A stretch of DNA of 64,000 bases from Sphingomonas faeni (GTDB taxonomy: Bacteria > Pseudomonadota > Alphaproteobacteria > Sphingomonadales > Sphingomonadaceae): assembly GCF_024273235.1 (NCBI RefSeq), contig NZ_JANBVH010000020.1, forward strand, positions 26,925-90,924, written 5' to 3'. Below are positions 52,707 to 61,054 of this stretch, in pieces. A program made the translations under genes and the position numbers. Each line of letters opens with the position of its first letter. Position 1 is the stretch's first letter. The notes beneath the pieces are model-generated. The model was not told where the DNA came from, did not search any database, and saw nothing but the letters and a program-made list of their open reading frames with translations.

Positions 52707-54776
52707 TTAGTCCGATGCCCACACCTCGTTCAGGATCCGTGCGGCCAGCGCGGCCTTATCCTGGGGAAGAAATCGACCATAATGCTGCGCTACCATCTCC
52801 GGGGTATCCTGGATGGCATAGCTCGCCTGCTCGAACGATCCGGTCGTCTTCAGCACATGCGTGGCCAGGACATCACGGACATTGTGCGGGCCATGCGGCA
52901 ACAGACCCGCGATCGCCCCGCGCTTCGTATAGGGATTGTAGATGCCGTATCGCTGGATGATCAGCCGCCAGGCTTCGTAGAATGTCGCCGAGTCATACGC
53001 GGCCTCGCGCGATGTCCGCTTGACGGTCTTCACGAAGAAGGTGCCGGGATCGTTCGCCGCCGCGAGCAGCACCGGTCGATGCTGCGCGATATACGCGTCA
53101 ATATGGCTGTACAGGGCATCGAGATCGGGCAGCAGCAACCGGAACGGCTGGCCACCGAAGAAGGACGAATTCGCATTCTTGAAGGCGTTCGACGGGATAT
53201 GGACTTCCCACTTCGCTTCCCGGACGTTCCAGCGCAACTCGCCCCGCTTGAGCGTCTCGAGCTGGCGATCGGACCGCGGCGTAGCGCCGCGGGGGCAGAC
53301 GAGCAGTTGCCGCAGGTTCTTCTGGCGGACGCCGAGATGGAGCCCCAGTCGTAGCATGAGCAGGCCGCGCACGACCTCGGCGGCAGCCCTGGGAGAACGG
53401 CGCGCGTCCGGAATCCGACCAGCGATCTCGGCGGTGATCCGCCGGTAGGTCGCCAACGGGCGGTCCGTCTCGAGGATGGCCAGGATCGGCTCGAACGGAT
53501 CGCGGTGCACACGAACCATACGCTGGATGTCCTTTGCCCGCCGCAGGCAGTGATCATGGGCCCGGTCACACAGGCCGTCCCAGTCGGCCCGCGCGTGCGC
53601 GACATCATCCTCGGTCACCAGGCCGTCGATCACCGCAATGTCGGCCGCGATCGCTGGGCGCTGCCGCAGCCAGCCGGTTTCCCGGCGGGTGAGCGCCAGG
53701 CCGAGCGCCAGCATATTGGCTTCCCAGTTCGTGTAGAAACCGCGCTTGGCCTCGCGCCAGGTCAGATACCAGTCCCAGACCGACGGCATGGCCAGCAATC
53801 CGAGCGTGAGCCGGTCGGCCGGCACGCCCAGATCCCCGATCGGTGACGCGGGATCGGCGACCATGGCACCGAAGAGCAGACCGAGATGCTCGACCTTTTG
53901 CGCGACCGTCTCGTCTCCCCAGACGCCCGCCCGCTTGCTGCCGATCGCGGTGAGGGTCGCGGTCTTGAACCGGATCAGGTCGGCCACTTCGCGGATGAGC
54001 CGCGGCGGCGCACGCAGGCCATCGACCATGTGGTGCTGGGCCGCATCGTTCCAAGCCCCCCGGTCAACGCTGTCGAGCGGCGGGAACCGCAGGCCATAGC
54101 GATGCTTGATGGCCTCGGACTGATAGCGGCGATAGTCGGTCGCACCGGACACGATGACGGTCCTGACCCAGTCGATGATCTCGGCGCGCTCGGCAGGAGG
54201 GCGCTGGTCGAGATCGTCGGGCAAATGCCATGCCATGCGTCGCCGCTCGGAGTGGGAGATGTCCGCCAGCCTGTGCCCCCGCGGTGCCTTTGCCGCCGCG
54301 GTCAGTTTCTCGCGGAAATAGCCGGCTGGCAGGCGATAGCGCCGCTCGACGCGCCCAAGGACCTGGAAGCTACGGAGCGTTGCCGGCAGCTTGCGGCCGA
54401 ATTTCCAATCCTGGAACGTCTTGCGATCGAAGGGCTCGCCCGATGCGATGACGGCGCGGTGGAGATGATGACAGCTGTCGCCATGCCGTTCGAGATGGAG
54501 GGCGAACGCCTCGGGGAATGTCGGTGGGTCGACCCATGTGACGGCGAGAGGCTGCGGAAACGCGACGATCGCGCGCGGCTTTCGTCCGCGCTTCTTCGGC
54601 CTGCACGGCGCTTCCGGCTGGGCAACGGCAGCGTGCGTCAGGGTACGGAAATCAGAGCGTGTAACGGTAATGGGCAAGAACAATCTCCTGAGCAGGAATC
54701 TGCTCAGGCCGAGACGCCCGATACGGCGTGTTTCTCTAACGTCTCGCCACCGAGTACCGTGCCCTACCCGCAGCAC
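52707..54776 (-). CDS. Large atypical tyrosine recombinase
   Basis: The frame is 689 residues. The C-terminal ~250 residues have tyrosine-recombinase features: the first Arg in LGLHLGVRQKNLRQLLVCPR, a Lys in IPSNAFKNANSSFFGGQPFR, the box-II HNVRD (His-x-x-Arg) in LLPHGPHNVRDVLATHV, and the nucleophile Tyr in DTPEMVAQHYGRFLP. The N-terminal ~400 residues are unassigned and mostly helical. A basic stretch (RPKKRGRKPRA) lies near residue 60. The start is uncertain: the first ~40 residues are Arg-rich and may not be translated. A TTG near 54672 is possible. It could resolve or integrate the mobile element independently of the P4-type integrase. Confidence 0.72.
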   Translation of the reverse strand: MLRVGHGTRWRDVRETRRIGRLGLSRFLLRRLFLPITVTRSDFRTLTHAAVAQPEAPCRPKKRGRKPRAIVAFPQPLAVTWVDPPTFPEAFALHLERHGDSCHHLHRAVIASGEPFDRKTFQDWKFGRKLPATLRSFQVLGRVERRYRLPAGYFREKLTAAAKAPRGHRLADISHSERRRMAWHLPDDLDQRPPAERAEIIDWVRTVIVSGATDYRRYQSEAIKHRYGLRFPPLDSVDRGAWNDAAQHHMVDGLRAPPRLIREVADLIRFKTATLTAIGSKRAGVWGDETVAQKVEHLGLLFGAMVADPASPIGDLGVPADRLTLGLLAMPSVWDWYLTWREAKRGFYTNWEANMLALGLALTRRETGWLRQRPAIAADIAVIDGLVTEDDVAHARADWDGLCDRAHDHCLRRAKDIQRMVRVHRDPFEPILAILETDRPLATYRRITAEIAGRIPDARRSPRAAAEVVRGLLMLRLGLHLGVRQKNLRQLLVCPRGATPRSDRQLETLKRGELRWNVREAKWEVHIPSNAFKNANSSFFGGQPFRLLLPDLDALYSHIDAYIAQHRPVLLAAANDPGTFFVKTVKRTSREAAYDSATFYEAWRLIIQRYGIYNPYTKRGAIAGLLPHGPHNVRDVLATHVLKTTGSFEQASYAIQDTPEMVAQHYGRFLPQDKAALAARILNEVWASD

Positions 54777-54882
54777 CGCTCGTCATGCCTCCCCGAAGAA
54801 GACCTAGCGCCAGTCCGATACCGCCGACACCGGCAGCTCGCAGCGCCGTGGCGTGTCGCGACAGCGGCGGCTGCGAAGCGTG

Positions 54883-55236
54883 TCAGACCGACGGCGTCGA
54901 ACGCTCCACCCACCATGCGTACAGCAAGATGCCAGCGCCGATCGCCATGCCGATGACCGCGACCTGGACCATGTCATGTCGTTCGTCCGCCGCCGCGAAC
55001 AGCCCGGCCGCGCCAAGCGCGACGCTGGCGACGAGGATGATCCACCCGACCAGGCCATCCGGCCACCGCGCCCGTGGTTCCAGCTTGTCGATCAGGAGCC
55101 GTGCGCTCGCGGGATCGAGCTCCAGGGCCTTGCGAATGGTACGGTTCAGGATCGCATGCGAAATCAGGCGCCGGATCTGCGCGACGAACACGAGCAGCAT
55201 GGCCAGCACGGCGATCGGTAGGACGATTTCGACCAC
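54883..55236 (-). CDS. Small membrane protein, function unknown
   Basis: The 117-residue protein has three predicted hydrophobic segments (EIVLPIAVLAMLLVFVAQI; GWIILVASVALGAAGLFA; VAVIGMAIGAGILLYAWW). A cytoplasmic-looking basic/acidic stretch lies between the first two (RKALELDPASARLLIDKLEP). It resembles small DUF-type membrane proteins common in sphingomonads, which often lie near sigma factor or stress genes. No catalytic motif is seen. Confidence 0.65.
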   Translation of the reverse strand: MVEIVLPIAVLAMLLVFVAQIRRLISHAILNRTIRKALELDPASARLLIDKLEPRARWPDGLVGWIILVASVALGAAGLFAAADERHDMVQVAVIGMAIGAGILLYAWWVERSTPSV

Positions 55237-55301
55237 ATCAAGCCTCCCTGAACACCATGCGGCTTTCGATCACGCTACAATCGACAGCCTGTTTCGACCT
55301 A

Positions 55302-55850
55302 TCACGGGTCCGCACGGCCCGCGTAGGAGAGATTGCGCGCCATGGGTATGTCGTCTTCGACGCTGCCATCGGGTCGCCGGACGCGACCGGTCAACCGGCC
55401 TTCGGCCACGAAGCCGAGCCGCTCGTAAAGACGAAGCGCACCCACATTCCCGGATCGTACAGTCAATTCGATTCTCGTGACCGCTGGCACCAGCGACGAA
55501 GCACGCTCGAAAAGCGCCGCGAACAAGGCCGATCCGACGCCCAATCCCTGTGCAGCAGGATGAACGGCAATGGTCAGATCGCCGAGGACATGATCGAATT
55601 GGCGTGGCCCGAGGCGGACGGCGTGCACTTCGCCGACAAGCCGATCCTCAAAATACGCTCCGAGCGATATCCCGCCATGGGCTGCACGATCCAGAAAGGC
55701 TTCAACATAGCCGATGGTCATCTCGTCTGGCGCGCGCGCCAAGCCCGCACCTTCGACAGACGCTGCCGCCCGGTAGAGATCGAGGACCGCGACGGCACGG
55801 GTCGAGGCCAGACCAAGAATCTTCGGGGCGGCGATAGACGATACGATCAT
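55302..55850 (-). CDS. GNAT-family N-acetyltransferase
   Basis: The 182-residue protein starts MIVSSIAAPKILGL. The acetyl-CoA binding core is LGDLTIAVHPAAQGLGVGSA (Q/R-x-x-G-x-G/A pattern), with IELTVRSGNVGALRLYERLG and the C-terminal FVAEGRLTGRVRRPDG. The closest style is the RimI/ribosomal-type GNATs that modify amino groups, but the substrate is unknown. I place the start at ATG 55850. The frame is open back to 56183, but that extension is low-complexity and Arg-rich. Confidence 0.85.
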   Translation of the reverse strand: MIVSSIAAPKILGLASTRAVAVLDLYRAAASVEGAGLARAPDEMTIGYVEAFLDRAAHGGISLGAYFEDRLVGEVHAVRLGPRQFDHVLGDLTIAVHPAAQGLGVGSALFAALFERASSLVPAVTRIELTVRSGNVGALRLYERLGFVAEGRLTGRVRRPDGSVEDDIPMARNLSYAGRADP

Positions 55851-56131
55851 GCGGTAATTTTGCGCACAACGTCGCACCCGGCAAGCCTTTCTCGGACGTG
55901 GATGGGCCTGTGCAAACCATTTCGCCCAGATCGCCCACCCCCCATCGCTGCAACGCCCAGGGTTGCGGGCTCGAGAGATGTCATCCGCATCACGGGAACG
56001 AGATTGCCGGCGCATCGCATCGTTGCGTCCGGCTTGCCGGCCAGTGCGTGGGGTGACGTGTCGATTCAGCATGACGCCGGTGCCATCGACGGGTCCCCGG
56101 CCAATGGCGCTCCCACCCTCCAGATTGCACT

Positions 56132-56146
56132 TGCGAATTAATCTCA
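56132..56146 (+). promoter_or_regulatory. Fur-box-like site upstream of the iron operon
   Basis: TGCGAATTAATCTCA fits the 15-base alphaproteobacterial Fur consensus (TGCRAATNATTCTCA, from memory) at all but one position. It lies 36 bases before the leader ORF and 70 bases before the reductase start, a position suited to repression by Fur when iron is sufficient. The rest of 55851-56181 shows nothing else. Confidence 0.55.
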
Positions 56147-56181
56147 ATAACTGGTAGCGGGCTCGACACACCGGGGGCCCC

Positions 56182-56220
56182 ATGCAGCAATATCGTTTCC
56201 ATCAGCGGTCGAACCGATGA
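56182..56220 (+). CDS. Possible 12-codon leader peptide
   Basis: A short frame, ATG 56182 to TGA 56218-56220, encodes MQQYRFHQRSNR. It is preceded by GGGGG at suitable spacing and overlaps the start of the reductase gene as ATGA. It may be a translational-coupling leader. It could equally be the relic C-terminus of a lost upstream gene. Confidence 0.3.
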   Translation: MQQYRFHQRSNR

Positions 56221-58706
56221 CAGCGCGGCGCGCGTTGTTCCAGCTTCACTGGTTCCTCGGCATTACGGCCGGCTTCGTTCTGGCGCTTATGGGCGTGACG
56301 GGTGCCGCGATGGCGTTCGAAGACGAGATCATGGCGGCGCTCAGTCCGGGCGTCGTCACGCTCGCTTTGCCTGTCGGAGCAGCTGCCGGAGAGGCTTCCG
56401 ACCGCCGTCTTTCGCCCGACGCGCTCGTGGCGGCGGCATCGTACCAGCGCGACGGCGCCCGCGTGCAGGATGTGACGATCGAGCGCGATCCCGCGCGTGC
56501 CGCCGCCGTGCATTTCATGCCCGAGAAGGGCCAGCGGCGGGGTGATCGCAGCTATATCGATCCGCGCACCGGCGTGTTGCTGGGCAAGGCGACCGGGGCG
56601 GGCGTCTTCCGCACGATCCAGGATCTGCACCGCTGGCTGGCGCTGCCGGGCGCAGGAAACGGCATCGGCCGACAGATCACCGGCTTCTCGGCGATCGCGC
56701 TGATCTTCTTCGCGCTGTCCGGACTGTACCTGCGATGGCCCCGTCATCCGCTCGACTGGCGCGCGTGGCTCGTGCTCGACCTGCGCAAGACCGGGCGCAA
56801 TCTGTACCGTGCGCTGCACGCAGTCATCGGCGGGTGGATGCTCGCCTTCTACCTCCTGAGCGCGCTGACCGGGCTCTGGTGGTCCTACGGCTGGTACCGC
56901 GAGGGCGTACGCTACGCGCTGACCGGCCAGAGCGCGCCCGCTGAACGCAGCAAGGCGGATACGCCGACCGGTCCATCGCTGCCCATCGCGCCGGCCTGGG
57001 CGAGTTTCCTGCGCAGCGAGGGTGCGCGGTACGAGCGGGTCGTCGTCACGCTGTCGACCGGAGACAAGCCGGTGACGATGCGCGTCCTGCCGCAAGGGGC
57101 GCGGTTCGACCGGATGACGGACGAACTGCGCTTCGATGCCGTCACCGGCGCACTGGTCAAGACGGATCGCTATGCCGATCGCAGCACCGGCGAGACGATC
57201 GCGACGAACGTCTATCCGATCCACACCGGCGCCTTTTTCGGGCTACCGGGGCGGATCGCATTGTTCCTCACCAGCCTGACGATGCCGTTGTTCACGGTGA
57301 CCGGGCTGCTGCTGTATCTCGCGCGCCGACGCAACAAGCGGGCGCTGGCCGCGGTCACGCCGTCCGGGCAGACGGAGGACGGGACCGGCGTCCTCGTCGT
57401 CCACGCCTCGCAGACCGGGACCGCGGAGCGGCTCGCCCGGTTGAGCGCCGCTGCGTTCCCGCAGGCGACGGTTCGCGCGATGGCGGCGGTGTCGCCTGCG
57501 GATATGCGCGCCGCCGGCACCGTGCTGTTCGTCGTCGCGACGTACGGCGAGGGCGATCCGCCCGATCCGGCCCGCGCGTTCGAGCGTTCGGTCATGGCGA
57601 CCCCGGCCGACCTCTCCGATGTCGATTATGCGGTACTCGCGCTCGGCGACCGCGAATATGCCGATTTCTGTTCCTTCGGCCACCGCGTCGATGCGTGGCT
57701 GCATGCCGGCGGCGCGCGGCGGCTGTTCGACCTGATCGAACTGGACGGCGACGATACCGATGGCGAACGGCACTGGCAGCAACAGCTGCACGCGATCGGC
57801 GCCGATACCGAACAGCCCGATTGGCAGCCGGCGGCCTATGCGCCGGGGCCGCTGGTCGAGCGCACGCTGGTCAATCCGGGCAGTCCGGGTGCGCCGGTCT
57901 ACCGCGTCGTGCTGGCCGCACCAGCCGATACCGATTGGGCACCGGGCGCGATCGCCGAAATCCAGCCGCGCCACGATCCCGCGCGGATCGACCGCGCGCT
58001 CGCCGCCTGCGATGCGACCGACGATGCCGCGTTGCGCGACGCGCTGGCCACCGCGATCCTGCCTGAGGATGGGACCGTCGATCCCACCGCACTGAAACCG
58101 CTGCCGCACCGCGATTATTCGGTGGCATCGATCGCCGCGTCCGGGGTGGTCGAGCTGCTCGTGCGGCAATGCCCTGCGGCGGATGGCGGGCTGGGCATCG
58201 GCTCGGGCTGGCTCACGAAGATCGCGGCGATCGGCGATCCGATCCCGGTTCGCATCCGCGCGAACCCCGGCTTCGCCGCGCCGGAGGACCCGGCCACGCC
58301 ACTCGTGCTGATCGGCAACGGCACCGGCCTCGCCGGACTGATGGCGCATCTGCGAGACCGTGCGCAGACCGGTGGCGGCCCCGCCTGGCTGCTCTACGGC
58401 GAACGCAGCGCAGGCCATGACCGGCCGTTCGCGGACGAACTGGGTGTGCTGCTCGGCCGTGGGACGCTCGCCCGGATCGATCGCGCGTTCTCGCGCGACG
58501 CAGGGTGCGGTCGGTACGTCCAGCACCTGCTCTTCGAGAACGCGTCGGGAATCGTCGAGTGGGCGGACCGCGGCGCCGCCTTTTACGTTTGCGGCAGTCT
58601 CGCCGGGATGGCGAGCGCAGTCGATGCCGCACTCCGGGCGATCCTCGGCGACGACCGTGTCGAGACGATGATCGCCACCTCCTCGTACCGTCGGGATATC
58701 TATTGA
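56217..58706 (+). CDS. PepSY membrane-flavodoxin-FAD/NAD(P)H reductase fusion (ferric-siderophore reductase type)
   Basis: The 829-residue protein has an N-terminal PepSY-type transmembrane domain (FQLHWFLGITAGFVLALMGV; DLHRWLALPGAGNGIGRQIT; membrane segments to about residue 375). A flavodoxin domain follows (VLVVHASQTGTAERLARLSA, FVVATYGEGDPPDPARAF, ALGDREYADFC). A sulfite-reductase-like FAD/NAD(P)H domain completes it (HRDYSVASIAASGVVELLVR, LIGNGTGLAGLMAHLRDR, YVCGSLAGMASAVDAAL). It probably reduces ferric siderophore in the periplasm or inner membrane with electrons from NAD(P)H. The stop overlaps the start of the TonB receptor gene (TGATG), so both are translated together. Confidence 0.9.
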   Translation: MTARRALFQLHWFLGITAGFVLALMGVTGAAMAFEDEIMAALSPGVVTLALPVGAAAGEASDRRLSPDALVAAASYQRDGARVQDVTIERDPARAAAVHFMPEKGQRRGDRSYIDPRTGVLLGKATGAGVFRTIQDLHRWLALPGAGNGIGRQITGFSAIALIFFALSGLYLRWPRHPLDWRAWLVLDLRKTGRNLYRALHAVIGGWMLAFYLLSALTGLWWSYGWYREGVRYALTGQSAPAERSKADTPTGPSLPIAPAWASFLRSEGARYERVVVTLSTGDKPVTMRVLPQGARFDRMTDELRFDAVTGALVKTDRYADRSTGETIATNVYPIHTGAFFGLPGRIALFLTSLTMPLFTVTGLLLYLARRRNKRALAAVTPSGQTEDGTGVLVVHASQTGTAERLARLSAAAFPQATVRAMAAVSPADMRAAGTVLFVVATYGEGDPPDPARAFERSVMATPADLSDVDYAVLALGDREYADFCSFGHRVDAWLHAGGARRLFDLIELDGDDTDGERHWQQQLHAIGADTEQPDWQPAAYAPGPLVERTLVNPGSPGAPVYRVVLAAPADTDWAPGAIAEIQPRHDPARIDRALAACDATDDAALRDALATAILPEDGTVDPTALKPLPHRDYSVASIAASGVVELLVRQCPAADGGLGIGSGWLTKIAAIGDPIPVRIRANPGFAAPEDPATPLVLIGNGTGLAGLMAHLRDRAQTGGGPAWLLYGERSAGHDRPFADELGVLLGRGTLARIDRAFSRDAGCGRYVQHLLFENASGIVEWADRGAAFYVCGSLAGMASAVDAALRAILGDDRVETMIATSSYRRDIY

Positions 58707-60766
58707 TGCACGTCCGTCATGCGCTGCTCGCCTCCAGTTTCCTTGCCGCGCTCGCACCGCTTCCAGCCGTGGCGCAGGACGGCTCGCTGCTCGACGAGAT
58801 CCTCGTCACCGGGCGCCGCCACAGCCTCCGTCCCGAGCAGGCGGCCGGGGCCACCCGCACGCAGACACGGATCGAGGATATCCCGCAGGCGATCCAGGTG
58901 ATCCCGCGCGAAGTGATCGACGAACAGCAGATCACGCGGCTCGGCGATGCGGTCGCCAATGTGTCGAACGTCCAGCAGGGCGGCACGCAGGGCAACCGTT
59001 CCGAGCTGTTCATGGTGCGTGGGTTCGAGGTGAATTCCTACGCGATCGACGGCATCCTGCTCAGCCCGGCGCAGAATTTCACCGAGACGGTCCGCGATCT
59101 CGCCAACGTCGCACAGGTCGAGGTGTTGAAGGGCCCCGCATCGGTACTTTACGGGCGCGGCGAGCCGGGTGGCACGATCAACATCGTCACCCGCCGCCCC
59201 TCGCAAAGCTTCGGGCTCGAGGCAGCGGTGCAGGCCAACGATTTCAGGTTGCGGCGGGGGCAGCTGTCGGTAACCGGGGCGCTCACCGACACGCTCGCCG
59301 CGCGCGTCAGCATGGCGGGTCAGGAGACCGGCAGCTTTCGCGATTTCCAGGCGGACGGTGCCCGCATCTTCTTCGCGCCGACGCTCGCATGGCGACCCGG
59401 TACGAAGACACGCGCCGATATCGACTATGACTATACCTACCAGACCAGCCCCGGCGACCGCGGGCTGGTGGTCGTCGGCAACACCGTGGCGGGGCCGGTG
59501 GGGCGAAGCTTTGGCGAGCAATGGTCGAAAAATTACGGGCGCTCGCACACCATCCGGGGACGCATCGAGCACGACGTGACCGACTGGCTGACGCTGCGCC
59601 AGATCGTGTCGCACCAGTCGGGCGACAGCGGCCGGACCGTCGCCGACTTTACCGGTCTCAGCACCGACGGACTGTTCGTCCTGCGCCGCGGCGTCAAGCA
59701 GGTCCAGCAGGTCTCCGCAACCACCAGCCAGACCGAGGCGCTGGTCCGCTTCCGCACCGGTCCGCTGAATCATCTGATGCTCGCCGGTTTCGAATATGTC
59801 GACGCCCACCGCGACACCAGCGAAGCGCGCGCGACGCTGGCCCGGATCAGCATCGCCGACCCGGTCCAGGGCGCGCAACCCGGCGCATTCGTACCGGCAC
59901 GGACGATCGCGGTCGATGCGCGCTACCGCGCGGGCTATGTCCAGGACCAGATCGGCATCGGCGATACGATCGACATCCTCGCGGGCGTTCGCTGGGACGA
60001 TGTCGACCAGACGACCATCGACAACAGCGTCCGCACCGTCGAGAACGGCCGGCGCGCGTCACCGCGGCTAGGGCTCGTTTGGCATCCGCACCCGGTGCTT
60101 GCGATCTACGGCAACTGGTCGACCTCGTTCCGGCCACGGAGCGCCAGCCTCTTCGGTGGCAGCTCGGCCCCGCCCGAAACCGGTCGCCAGTACGAGGCTG
60201 GCGTCAAGCTGACCCCGGCGGACGGCCGCCTGATCGCCACCGCCGCGGTGTTCGACATCACCAAGAATAACGTGTCGAGCGCCGACCCGGACAATAGCGG
60301 CTTCGTCGTGGTGACCGGGCAGCAGCGCGTGCGCGGCGCTGAGATCGACCTCAGCGGCGAGATCCTGCCGGGCTGGCGAATGATCGCCAGCGCCGGGTAT
60401 CTCGATGCGAAGGTAACGCGCGACAGCGTGATCGCGGTCGGCAACCGCTTGCGCGGCGTACCCGAGTTCAGCGCAAGCCTGTGGACCACCTATCGGATCG
60501 CGCATGGTCCGCTGTCAGGCGTGATGCTGGGCGCGGGCGCGACACGGGTCGGGAAGCGGGAGGGCGACCTTGCCAACACTTACAGCATCCCCGGCTATAC
60601 ACGCGTCGACCTGACCGCCGACTACCGGATCGCCGATCGCTATCGCCTCGGCCTGATCGTCCGGAACGTCGCGGACACATTCTATATCGAGCAGCCGGTC
60701 GCGCGCACGACCAACTATCCCGGCGCGCCTCGCACCGTATCGATCCGCCTGGGAGTCGAGATCTAG
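58706..60766 (+). CDS. TonB-dependent siderophore receptor
   Basis: The 686-residue protein has a signal peptide ending ...LAPLPAVAQDG, a TonB box EILVTGRR, a plug domain (IPQAIQVIPREVIDEQQITR, LMVRGFEVNSYAIDGILL-like and VEVLKGPASVLYGRGEPGGT) and a beta barrel. The last residues are SIRLGVEI, without the usual terminal Phe. The plug motifs are of the ferric-siderophore type (TIGR01783-like). It follows the reductase with a TGATG overlap, so uptake and reduction of one ferric chelate are probably coupled. Confidence 0.92.
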   Translation: MHVRHALLASSFLAALAPLPAVAQDGSLLDEILVTGRRHSLRPEQAAGATRTQTRIEDIPQAIQVIPREVIDEQQITRLGDAVANVSNVQQGGTQGNRSELFMVRGFEVNSYAIDGILLSPAQNFTETVRDLANVAQVEVLKGPASVLYGRGEPGGTINIVTRRPSQSFGLEAAVQANDFRLRRGQLSVTGALTDTLAARVSMAGQETGSFRDFQADGARIFFAPTLAWRPGTKTRADIDYDYTYQTSPGDRGLVVVGNTVAGPVGRSFGEQWSKNYGRSHTIRGRIEHDVTDWLTLRQIVSHQSGDSGRTVADFTGLSTDGLFVLRRGVKQVQQVSATTSQTEALVRFRTGPLNHLMLAGFEYVDAHRDTSEARATLARISIADPVQGAQPGAFVPARTIAVDARYRAGYVQDQIGIGDTIDILAGVRWDDVDQTTIDNSVRTVENGRRASPRLGLVWHPHPVLAIYGNWSTSFRPRSASLFGGSSAPPETGRQYEAGVKLTPADGRLIATAAVFDITKNNVSSADPDNSGFVVVTGQQRVRGAEIDLSGEILPGWRMIASAGYLDAKVTRDSVIAVGNRLRGVPEFSASLWTTYRIAHGPLSGVMLGAGATRVGKREGDLANTYSIPGYTRVDLTADYRIADRYRLGLIVRNVADTFYIEQPVARTTNYPGAPRTVSIRLGVEI

Positions 60767-61054
60767 GTCGGAGAGATCTTCGGGCTTCTCACGCGGTGTG
60801 ACGGCTGACCCAGGAAACACCGCGGCTCACCTTGCGTGAGACGCTCGTGCTCGGTGGGCACACCTTCGTTGAGGGGCACGCCGATGAGAAGATGCATGCC
60901 CCTGACGGCGCGCACCGAGGTCGGCTGGCGACCGAGCAGTTCACCAGACCGGATGGCAACTGCCACGCTTCACATCACCCTTTCCCGCGGCTTGCTATTG
61001 ATAGGCAGTCGCAAAGACGCTAGCCGCGGGGCAGTCCAATTAAAAAGGGTTCCG

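Noticed and set aside
55850..56183. N-terminal extension of the GNAT protein
   Set aside because: The extension is Arg-rich, low-complexity and overlaps the Fur-box-like region; the GNAT fold starts at MIVSSIAAPK.
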